The notes under the pieces: generated by a model
Told to the model about the DNA's origin: nothing
What the model saw: only the letters and a program-made list of their open reading frames with translations
The model's database searches: none
Made by a program: the position numbers and the translations under genes
DNA from: an uncultured Paracoccaceae bacterium
GTDB lineage: Bacteria > Pseudomonadota > Alphaproteobacteria > Rhodobacterales > Rhodobacteraceae
Direction of reading: 5' to 3'
Assembly: GCA_947311485.1 (NCBI GenBank)
Contig: CAMZLM010000084.1
Location: forward strand, 1-36,113
DNA length: 36,113 nucleotides
Part shown: positions 17,796 to 23,665 of the stretch, piece after piece
Layout: each line of letters opens with the position of its first letter
Position numbering within the stretch: the first letter of the stretch is position 1

Positions 17796-18782
17796 TTACA
17801 GCATTGCCGGAACAACCTGATCCGGCGGGCGGTGGCCATCGTCAAAGGTTTTGATGTTGATGATGACTTTTTCACCCATTTCAAGGCGCGATTCCAGTGT
17901 AGCGGAGGCCATATGAGGCAGGAGCATAACGTTGTCGAGCTTGCGTAAACGTGGGTTTGCTTCGTTGCCATGTTCGAACACGTCAAGGCCGGCACCGGCG
18001 AGTTCGTTGTTGCGCAGCGCACGGGTCAGGGCGTTTTCGTCGACGACTTCGCCGCGTGAGGTATTCACGACAAAAGCCGAGGGTTTCATCAACTTGATCC
18101 GGCGGGCATTCAACAAGTGAAAGGTGCTGGGGGTCGCTGGGCAGTGGATGGAAACCACGTCCATACGTGCCAGCATTTGATCCAGGCTCTCCCAGTAGGT
18201 GGCGTTGAGGGCGGCCTCTGTATCGGGGTGGACCTTTTTGCGGTTATGGTAATGCACCTGCATGCCAAAAGCATTGGCGCGCCGCGCGACGGCGGACCCG
18301 ACCTGCCCCATGCCAAGAATACCGAGGCGTTTACCGGCAAGGCGGGTACCGAGGAATGCGGTCGGTGACCAGCCGGACCAGTCGCCCTGTTGCATGTGGA
18401 TCGAACCTTCGCGCACACGGCGCATGGCGGCCATCATCAGGGCCATGGTGATGTCGGCGGTGTCATCGGAGGACACGCCGGGGGTGTTGGATACCAGAAT
18501 ACCGCGCTGGCGGGCGGTTTGGACATCGATGTGATCGACACCGGAGCCGTAATTGGCGATGAGCCGCAGGTTTTCACCGGCCTGCGCCAACAGGCCCGCG
18601 TCGATTTTATCGTTCAGCGTTGGCACCAGAATATCGGCGGTTTTTACCGCTTGCACCAGTTGTTCGCGGGTAAAGGGCGTGTCGGAATCGTTCAATTGCA
18701 CGTCAAACAGTTCAGACAGGCGGGTTTCAACGGGTTCGGGCAAACGTCGCGTTACGACAACAGAAAGTTTTTTGGCAGACAT
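17796..18782 (-). CDS. D-isomer-specific 2-hydroxyacid dehydrogenase (glyoxylate/hydroxypyruvate reductase-like)
   Basis: A 328-residue NAD(P)-dependent oxidoreductase. The nucleotide-binding motif GILGMGQVGSAVARRA lies in the middle. The catalytic Arg is in the NYGSGVDHID-to-NTSRGEVVDE region, the Glu in DVFEHG and the His in LLPHMASAT, which complete the family triad. The sequence resembles GyaR/GhrB-type reductases that interconvert glyoxylate and glycolate or hydroxypyruvate and glycerate, but the substrate cannot be fixed from sequence. I use the ATG at 18782; a TTG three codons upstream is less likely. The GAGG of its ribosome-binding site lies in one arm of the inverted repeat upstream. 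Confidence 0.88.
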   Translation of the reverse strand: MSAKKLSVVVTRRLPEPVETRLSELFDVQLNDSDTPFTREQLVQAVKTADILVPTLNDKIDAGLLAQAGENLRLIANYGSGVDHIDVQTARQRGILVSNTPGVSSDDTADITMALMMAAMRRVREGSIHMQQGDWSGWSPTAFLGTRLAGKRLGILGMGQVGSAVARRANAFGMQVHYHNRKKVHPDTEAALNATYWESLDQMLARMDVVSIHCPATPSTFHLLNARRIKLMKPSAFVVNTSRGEVVDENALTRALRNNELAGAGLDVFEHGNEANPRLRKLDNVMLLPHMASATLESRLEMGEKVIINIKTFDDGHRPPDQVVPAML

Positions 18783-18794
18783 GGCGGGCAATGA

Positions 18795-18837
18795 CCTCTG
18801 GATTTGTTTTCCCTATTGTGGCAAAAAAATCCAGAGG
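18795..18837. repeat. 11-bp perfect inverted repeat in a divergent promoter region
   Basis: The arms CCTCTGGATTT (18795-18805) and AAATCCAGAGG (18827-18837) are exact reverse complements, separated by 21 bases. The repeat is 12 bases upstream of the dehydrogenase ATG and 62 bases upstream of the SH3 gene. Read as RNA from the dehydrogenase promoter, the 3' arm contains the AGAGG ribosome-binding site. It could be a translational hairpin or an operator. Confidence 0.6.
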
Positions 18838-18899
18838 GGCAAGGTGAAAGACCCCATGCGCAAAAAAATGCGCGTTTTTCAGAGTGGCGAGACAGGCAA

Positions 18900-19406
18900 A
18901 TGATTTTTCGGGTGATTGTAACGATAACGGCTGTACTGCTGGCCGGGGGCGCATTGGCGGGGGGGAAACCCGCCGCGGGCAAGGGGCCGGTCACAAATCT
19001 GCCTCTGCCGCGTTTTGTGTCGATGAAGGCGAGCGAGGGCAATGTACGGCGGGGGCCGAGCCTGACGCACCGGATCGACTGGGTTTACAAACACGAGAAC
19101 ATGCCGCTGCAAGTGACGGCAGAGTATGATAATTGGCGCCGTGTTCAGGATAGTGAAGGGCAAGGTGGCTGGATGCATTACTCGCTGCTGTCCGGCGTGC
19201 GCACGGTGGTAATTCTGGATAAACAGGTGCAGCTTCGCATGAAACCCACGGCGGCGGCGGCAACGCGGGCTTTTGCGGATCGGGGTGTGATTGCGCGCTT
19301 GGGAACATGCAATTTTCAGTGGTGTGAATTAAGCGTGCAGGGCGTCAAGGGCTGGGTTGAAAAGGCCCGGTTTTGGGGTGTCGGGGCGGATGAAATCCGC
19401 GAATAA
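18900..19406 (+). CDS. Secreted SH3-domain protein
   Basis: A 168-residue exported protein. The first 21 residues (MIFRVIVTITAVLLAGGALAG) form a Sec signal peptide. The mature part has two bacterial SH3-like stretches: SMKASEGNVRRGPSLTHRIDWVY near residue 40, then a second beginning VILDKQVQLRMKPT and ending VKGWVEKARFWGV. WRRVQDSEGQGGWMHYSLLSG is the typical end of the first domain. Such proteins usually bind peptidoglycan in the periplasm. The start is set by the signal peptide; the longer open frame upstream crosses the inverted repeat. Some databases label homologues as aspartyl-tRNA synthetase, which is wrong. Exact function unknown. Confidence 0.85.
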   Translation: MIFRVIVTITAVLLAGGALAGGKPAAGKGPVTNLPLPRFVSMKASEGNVRRGPSLTHRIDWVYKHENMPLQVTAEYDNWRRVQDSEGQGGWMHYSLLSGVRTVVILDKQVQLRMKPTAAAATRAFADRGVIARLGTCNFQWCELSVQGVKGWVEKARFWGVGADEIRE

Positions 19407-19426
19407 AACGGGCCTGTTTCCCCGTT
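19407..19426. terminator. Weak hairpin between the SH3 gene and trmB 3' ends
   Basis: AACGGG (19407-19412) pairs with CCCGTT (19421-19426) around an 8-base loop, directly after the SH3 gene stop and running into the trmB stop. The convergent position suggests a shared terminator, but the stem is only 6 bp and lacks a T-tract. Confidence 0.3.
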
Positions 19427-20135
19427 AGCGCCGCCGAAACGTGAGATAATGCGGTGTGCGGCCTTCGCGCAGGGCCTTTTGTTCATAGCGCGTTGACAGC
19501 CAATCATCCCATGGTTCGCGCCAATCGGTGGCGGTTTCGGCCAGCCAGTCGAATTCCGGCATGGCGGTGATCTGTTCCAGCGTTTGGCGCACGTAATCGG
19601 GAATATCGGTGGCTACGCGCAGAATGGCACCGGATTTCAGGCTACGCGCCAGCGGTTGCAGATGTTCAGGCGTTACAAAACGGCGTCGGTGGTGGCGTTT
19701 CTTGGGCCAGGGATCAGGGTAGAGCAGAAAAGCTTTGTCGATCGACCCTTCGGGCAAAACATCCATCATGTCGCGCGCATCGCCGGGATGCACCGCGAGG
19801 TTTTGCGCGCCGGCCTTGCGGATTTTACCGAGCAAGGTTGCGACCCCGTTGATGTAGGGTTCACAGCCGATAATACCCACGTCCGGATTATTGATCGCCT
19901 GATGGATCATGTGCTCACCGGCCCCGAACCCGATTTCCAGCCACACGGGGCGATCCCCGAACAGGGTCGTCAGATCAAGCGGGTTCCGGTCGGGGTTTTC
20001 TTCCCAGCTGACCCCTTTGGGCGCAAGGGCACCGAGGTCTTCTGCCAGATAACGTTTGTGGCTATCGTGCAGGCCTTTGCCTTTGAGGCGGCCATAAAAA
20101 TTACGGTGGGGGCGGGGTGTGGGTTTTTCTGTCAT
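19425..20135 (-). CDS. trmB: tRNA (guanine-N7)-methyltransferase TrmB
   Basis: A 236-residue SAM-dependent methyltransferase that makes m7G46 in tRNA. The N-terminus PHRNFYGRLKGKGL is typical of alphaproteobacterial TrmB; the SAM loop is WLEIGFGAGEH, the acidic GCEPY follows, and LLYPDPWPKKRHHRRR is the diagnostic TrmB motif with the catalytic Asp. The C-terminal part, SIRYEQKALREG-like (STRYEQKALREG), also matches. The ATG at 20135 has no clear ribosome-binding site; a 9-bp GC-rich stem-loop abuts it instead. The heme operon lies upstream on the same strand and may read through. In related Rhodobacterales metK and trmB are often neighbours. Confidence 0.95.
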   Translation of the reverse strand: MTEKPTPRPHRNFYGRLKGKGLHDSHKRYLAEDLGALAPKGVSWEENPDRNPLDLTTLFGDRPVWLEIGFGAGEHMIHQAINNPDVGIIGCEPYINGVATLLGKIRKAGAQNLAVHPGDARDMMDVLPEGSIDKAFLLYPDPWPKKRHHRRRFVTPEHLQPLARSLKSGAILRVATDIPDYVRQTLEQITAMPEFDWLAETATDWREPWDDWLSTRYEQKALREGRTPHYLTFRRR

Positions 20136-20177
20136 GGGCCGAGCTTGTCGCCAAGGCTCGGCCCGGGGTCAAGCCCC
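20136..20177 (-). promoter_or_regulatory. Two stem-loops between the DHC gene and trmB
   Basis: GGGCCGAGC (20136-20144) pairs perfectly with GCTCGGCCC (20156-20164) across an 11-base loop, and GGGG (20165-20168) with CCCC (20174-20177) across five bases. Together they fill most of the 58 bases between the DHC stop and the trmB ATG, the larger one ending at the base before the ATG. No T-tract follows. They may end the heme operon inefficiently or hold the trmB start in structure. Confidence 0.5.
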
Positions 20178-20193
20178 TTGTTGACGAATGTGA

Positions 20194-20676
20194 TCAATCA
20201 TCTTCGAAATAGCCGCGGTCCGCGCCACGATGACAGGCAACGCAGTTGGCTTTGGAGCCGGCTTTCTTGAAGGAGCGGGCGCTGACTTCCCATTTGTTGT
20301 GCTGGCGCTGCCACCATGGCATTTCGGTGATGCGCATCGGGGTTTCCCCGCTGGAAACACCGCGCAGAAGCCAAGTGCGGCCGCCGCCGGTATCGGCTGC
20401 GTTTGCTTCAAGCCATTTGCGGATATCCTTGGCGTCCTTAGCATCCAGTGACGCATCTTCGCCAAAGTGGTTGTCGAGGTTTTTCATGATTTTGCGCCAA
20501 GAGCGTTTCGGCAGGAAAGAAGCCGAAAATGCCATGTGGCAGGCGGAACATTCTTGTTTGGCCAGCGGATGATTGACTGGCGGGAAGTATTCGTCGCTAT
20601 CGGCCATGGCTGTAGAGGCAAAACTGAACAGGCCAAAGGCGGCCATAGCGAAGATGGATTTTGTTTTAAGTGTCAT
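20194..20676 (-). CDS. Diheme cytochrome c (DHC family)
   Basis: A 160-residue periplasmic cytochrome with two covalently bound c-type hemes. The signal peptide runs to STAMA (residue 25). The heme motifs are CSACH (43-47) and CVACH (145-149). NHFGEDASLDAKDAKDIRKWL and WWQRQHNKW between them are typical of the DHC family, known from Rhodobacter sphaeroides as the electron donor to SHP. It is the last gene of the three-gene heme operon, 15 bases after SHP, with AGGA in front. It is clearly paralogous to the C-terminal part of the first gene in the operon (shared HFGEDASLD and CVACH segments), pointing to duplication. Confidence 0.9.
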   Translation of the reverse strand: MTLKTKSIFAMAAFGLFSFASTAMADSDEYFPPVNHPLAKQECSACHMAFSASFLPKRSWRKIMKNLDNHFGEDASLDAKDAKDIRKWLEANAADTGGGRTWLLRGVSSGETPMRITEMPWWQRQHNKWEVSARSFKKAGSKANCVACHRGADRGYFEDD

Positions 20677-20691
20677 AGGAGCGGTCCTTTC

Positions 20692-21087
20692 TTAGATGCT
20701 CAGCAAATAGGCAATGATATCGGCTTTTTCTTTGGCCGAGCATTCGCGCCCGAGAACCGATTTGCAGTTGCGACGAAACCATTTCGCCGCCTTCTTTTGA
20801 TCGGTCAGGCGGCTGCGATTGGCGGAAATTGCCATTGGATCAATGGGTTTTCCAACGCGGGTCCGGCCCATGCCCTTCAGGTTGGTGGTGTGGCAGGTGA
20901 TACAGCTCGGGGTGTCCGGCTTGCCGCCTGTATGTTTGCTGGTGAACAGTTTTTTGCCGGCAGAGGCCGATGCTTTGGACCCTGCTTGGGATTCAAAACC
21001 TTTCATCAGTTTTTGGGGGGTTGTATTGCCGGCGGCTACGGCGCTGGCAATCAACAAGGGGGCAATGACGAGGGCAATGCGTTTCAT
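20692..21087 (-). CDS. SHP-type oxygen-binding monoheme cytochrome c (DUF1924)
   Basis: A 131-residue exported heme protein. Cleavage after the signal peptide at residue 19 (ASAVAA region) leaves 112 residues. The single heme motif is CITCH (62-66). Near the C-terminus, FRRNCKSVLGREC contains Asn107, which is residue 88 of the mature chain, followed by Cys108 and Cys116 (mature 89 and 97). Rhodobacter sphaeroides SHP is a 112-residue protein whose sixth heme ligand is Asn88, displaced when O2 or NO binds, with a nearby disulfide; the match in number and context is strong. Start: ATG at 21087 with AAGGAG upstream, 4 bases after the membrane cytochrome gene. Biological role of SHP remains unsettled. 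A longer open frame upstream is a shadow. Confidence 0.9.
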   Translation of the reverse strand: MKRIALVIAPLLIASAVAAGNTTPQKLMKGFESQAGSKASASAGKKLFTSKHTGGKPDTPSCITCHTTNLKGMGRTRVGKPIDPMAISANRSRLTDQKKAAKWFRRNCKSVLGRECSAKEKADIIAYLLSI

Positions 21088-21091
21088 GGGG

Positions 21092-22249
21092 TTACTCCTT
21101 GGGGATGTTGATCTGGAACGGGCTGAACAGCCCGGCTTCGGCGTCTTTGTGGCATGCAACGCAGTTTGATTTGCTGCGGATCCCTTTGCGCTCAAAGATT
21201 GTTTTATCTTCCAACAGCTCTTCGTGGCGTTCCTGCCAGAAAGGTGTGTCGGTGATGGAACCGGGCAGGCCATTGGCCTTGGGGGCCAATTTGAATACAT
21301 GCGCCGGGCGTGTGTCTGCGGTTTCTGCGGCATTGGCCATCAACCAATCGCGAATTTCCGTGGTGGTTTCCTCGTCCAGCGATGCATCCTCGCCAAAGTG
21401 GTCCTCGAGCGTATTTACAATCAGTTCCCAGTCTTTGGCCGGTAACAGGCTTGGATGATAGGCCATGTGGCAATCGGAGCATTCCTCGGCCACAAGCGGA
21501 TTTATCTGTGCCACGGGCATATTTGCGGGGATGGTCCTTGTAAGCATGGCCAGAACCAGCCCGCCGCTGCCGAGGGTCAGGGCAGCGGCGACCACTGCCA
21601 AAACGGTCTGTGCATTGCGCTTGGGAGCAATGACATCCTCGGCAGAGCGGCGTTTTTCACCTGTAATCATGGCCTGCGCCAGATTTTCCTTGTGGCGACG
21701 ACTTTCGAAAACAACTCCGCCTACGTGTGCGGTAATGAGGACCAACAATAAAATTGCCAATACTTCATGAAGCTCGCCGAAAATATCGCCCACAGCATAG
21801 GGAACCAGTGCCGCCAGGGGGCCGGTTTTCAATACACCGCCCAGCAGAAAAGTTCCCGTTGCCGTGATGCCGAGTATGGTTGCGATCAGGGCCAACACCA
21901 TGGCCCCCCCCAACGGGTTGTGGCCGATATGACGTTTGTCGGTGCCGTTTCGCAGGGCATTGAAATAGCTTAGGATAGCGCGTGGTCCCATTACAAAGCT
22001 GGAAAAGCGTGCATAGGTACCACCGGAAAACCCCCAGATAATTCGGGTAATCAACAAGGCCGCCGCGGTTGCGCCGCTCCAGACGTGAAAATTGATCCAG
22101 CTGGCATCGAGAATAAATCCCGTCGTGCCGGCAATCAGAATGGTTGCGACCAACCCCCAGTGAAACAAGCGCACAAAGCGATCCCAAACCGGGATAAGGG
22201 CCGGAGTATCGGGTTGCGTAGAGGAGGGATTCTGCACTGGTTTACTCAC
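21092..22249 (-). CDS. Cytochrome b561-type membrane protein fused to a diheme DHC domain
   Basis: A 385-residue fusion. Residues 1 to about 185 form a four-helix Ni/Fe-hydrogenase-like cytochrome b (helices near 26-49, 55-75, 113-137, 155-183) with candidate heme ligands His30, His55, His161 and His175. After a cytoplasmic linker a fifth helix (about 213-237) leads back to the periplasm, where residues 250-385 form a DHC domain with heme motifs CSDCH (257-261) and CVACH (363-367). The architecture predicts electron flow from membrane quinol through two b hemes to two c hemes, then to SHP and free DHC encoded just downstream. The start is a GTG at 22249 with no strong ribosome-binding site. 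A Pho-box-like repeat lies upstream. Confidence 0.9.
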   Translation of the reverse strand: MSKPVQNPSSTQPDTPALIPVWDRFVRLFHWGLVATILIAGTTGFILDASWINFHVWSGATAAALLITRIIWGFSGGTYARFSSFVMGPRAILSYFNALRNGTDKRHIGHNPLGGAMVLALIATILGITATGTFLLGGVLKTGPLAALVPYAVGDIFGELHEVLAILLLVLITAHVGGVVFESRRHKENLAQAMITGEKRRSAEDVIAPKRNAQTVLAVVAAALTLGSGGLVLAMLTRTIPANMPVAQINPLVAEECSDCHMAYHPSLLPAKDWELIVNTLEDHFGEDASLDEETTTEIRDWLMANAAETADTRPAHVFKLAPKANGLPGSITDTPFWQERHEELLEDKTIFERKGIRSKSNCVACHKDAEAGLFSPFQINIPKE

Positions 22250-22302
22250 ATCAAAGAAGCGCCGGGAGTCGGTCGCGTGATTGCTGTTCTAGAGCAGGCC
22301 AA

Positions 22303-22320
22303 ATGACAGAAAGCTGACAG
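22303..22320 (-). promoter_or_regulatory. Pho-box-like direct repeat upstream of the heme operon
   Basis: On the minus strand the 18 bases read CTGTCAG-CTTT-CTGTCAT: two 7-bp repeats separated by 4 bp, matching the PhoB-box layout with one mismatch (G for T at the end of the first repeat). It ends 54 bases before the GTG of the membrane cytochrome gene. A poor -10-like TCTAGA follows 9-10 bases later, as in promoters where PhoB replaces the -35 contact. Confidence 0.55.
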
Positions 22321-22337
22321 TTTAGTGCGAAGGCACA

Positions 22338-22373
22338 AAAAATGGCGTAACATCTGCATGCTACGCCATTTTT
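22338..22373. terminator. Terminator downstream of metK (bidirectional)
   Basis: A perfect 12-bp stem, AAAAATGGCGTA (22338-22349) with TACGCCATTTTT (22362-22373), and a 12-base loop. Read leftward from metK, the stem ends in a U-run, as in Rho-independent terminators. It separates metK from the heme operon promoter. Confidence 0.85.
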
Positions 22374-22400
22374 CGAGTGCAAGTTGGAGTGATCGTCGGC

Positions 22401-23567
22401 TTATACGGCCTTTGTCAGGGCCTCGATCAGATCTGTTTTCTCCCAGCTAAAGCCGCCATCCTCTGCCGGGTTCCGGCCAAAATGGCCATAGGCCGCGGTG
22501 CGGGCATAAATCGGGCGTGTCAGCTGCAAATGCTGGATGATCCCTTGTGGCGTCAGATCCATGACTTGCTCAACGGCCTTTTCAATCGCGGATTCATGGA
22601 CCTTGCCGGTACCATGTGTGTCACAATAAATCGACAGCGGTTTGGCAACGCCAATGGCATAGCTGAGCTGAATGGTGCAGCGATCGGCAAGCCCGGCCGC
22701 AACCACGTTTTTCGCCAGATAACGGGCGGCATAGGCGGCGGAACGGTCTACCTTTGTTGGATCTTTGCCGGAAAACGCGCCGCCACCGTGGGGGGCTGCA
22801 CCGCCGTAAGTGTCGACAATGATCTTGCGTCCGGTCAGACCAGCGTCACCGTCGGGCCCGCCGATCACAAATTTACCGGTCGGGTTTACGTGCCATTCCG
22901 TATCGGCAGACAGCCAGCCTTCGGGCAGGGTTTTGCGGATGTAGGGTTCGACCACGGCACGTACATCTTCGGATGTCATTGTATCGTCAAGGTGTTGGGT
23001 CGACAGCACAACAGAGGTTACACCAACCGGTTTACCGTCCACATAGCGGACCGAAAGCTGGGATTTGGCGTCCGGCCCCAGCATCGAGAGGTCGCCGGAT
23101 TTTCGGGCTGCGGCCAGATTGCGCAGGATTGCGTGGGAATACTGGATCGGGGCCGGCATCAATGCGTCGGTTTCATTGACCGCATAGCCAAACATGATGC
23201 CTTGATCGCCTGCGCCGTCATTATCAACGCCCTGTGCGATATGGGCAGATTGCGGGTGCAGGAAATTATGCACGTTCAAGGTTTTCCAATGAAACCCGTC
23301 TTGTTCATAGCCGATGTCTTGTACGCAATCGCGCACAATGCCATCTACACGGCCTAGGAATTCGTCCAGTTTGGCACGGGAAGAAAGGCCAACTTCGCCA
23401 CCAATCACAACCTGGTTGGTGGTGGCAAAGGTTTCACAGGCGACGCGGGCCATTTCTTCTTCGCTTAGGAAAGCGTCAAGAATGGCGTCGGAAATGCGGT
23501 CGCAGATTTTATCGGGGTGTCCCTCTGAAACGGATTCAGAAGTGAACAGATAGTTTTGACGGGACAT
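22401..23567 (-). CDS. metK: S-adenosylmethionine synthetase
   Basis: A 388-residue methionine adenosyltransferase making SAM from methionine and ATP. The N-terminus has [39 protein letters not shown] is the family signature hexapeptide region; [28 protein letters not shown] holds the P-loop-like segment. Length is normal. GGAG sits seven bases before the ATG and is part of the riboswitch described next, so SAM or SAH should turn translation down. A dedicated promoter precedes the riboswitch and a strong terminator follows the gene, so metK is a single regulated unit even though lnt lies just upstream on the same strand. Confidence 0.98.
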   Translation of the reverse strand: MSRQNYLFTSESVSEGHPDKICDRISDAILDAFLSEEEMARVACETFATTNQVVIGGEVGLSSRAKLDEFLGRVDGIVRDCVQDIGYEQDGFHWKTLNVHNFLHPQSAHIAQGVDNDGAGDQGIMFGYAVNETDALMPAPIQYSHAILRNLAAARKSGDLSMLGPDAKSQLSVRYVDGKPVGVTSVVLSTQHLDDTMTSEDVRAVVEPYIRKTLPEGWLSADTEWHVNPTGKFVIGGPDGDAGLTGRKIIVDTYGGAAPHGGGAFSGKDPTKVDRSAAYAARYLAKNVVAAGLADRCTIQLSYAIGVAKPLSIYCDTHGTGKVHESAIEKAVEQVMDLTPQGIIQHLQLTRPIYARTAAYGHFGRNPAEDGGFSWEKTDLIEALTKAV

Positions 23568-23572
23568 GGTGG

Positions 23573-23617
23573 TGCTCCAATTGGTTATTTCGCCACGTCA
23601 GGAAGCCGTTGTGGCGC
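23573..23617 (-). promoter_or_regulatory. SAM/SAH riboswitch controlling metK
   Basis: Read on the minus strand, the metK leader has GCGCCAC, then AACGGCTTCCTGA, then GTGGCG (a hairpin with the conserved loop), a short spacer and finally TTGGAGCA (23573-23580). This matches the conserved core of the SAM/SAH riboswitch of Rhodobacterales. The loop CTTCC can pair with GGAG to form the pseudoknot, and this GGAG is the metK ribosome-binding site, so ligand binding should block translation. The position, 5 bases before the metK ATG, is the normal one for the class. Confidence 0.9.
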
Positions 23618-23628
23618 ATTGATAGGGA

Positions 23629-23657
23629 TCAGTAGAAGCCCTGATACACAGGGTCAA
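23629..23657 (-). promoter_or_regulatory. Promoter of the metK leader
   Basis: TTGACC (-35, 23652-23657) and TACTGA (-10, 23629-23634) are 17 bases apart on the minus strand. Transcription would start near 23622, just before the first riboswitch stem at 23617, which fits the short leaders known for this riboswitch class. The -10 match is only moderate. Confidence 0.5.
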
Positions 23658-23665
23658 TGGCTAAA

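Noticed and set aside
20692-21333. Longer reading of the SHP gene (213 codons) from further upstream
   Set aside because: The extra 82 residues are antisense-like and basic with no domain; the ATG at 21087 has AAGGAG and begins a proper signal peptide.
22377-23357. Open frame of 326 codons on the plus strand opposite metK
   Set aside because: It is a shadow of metK and runs across the metK terminator.
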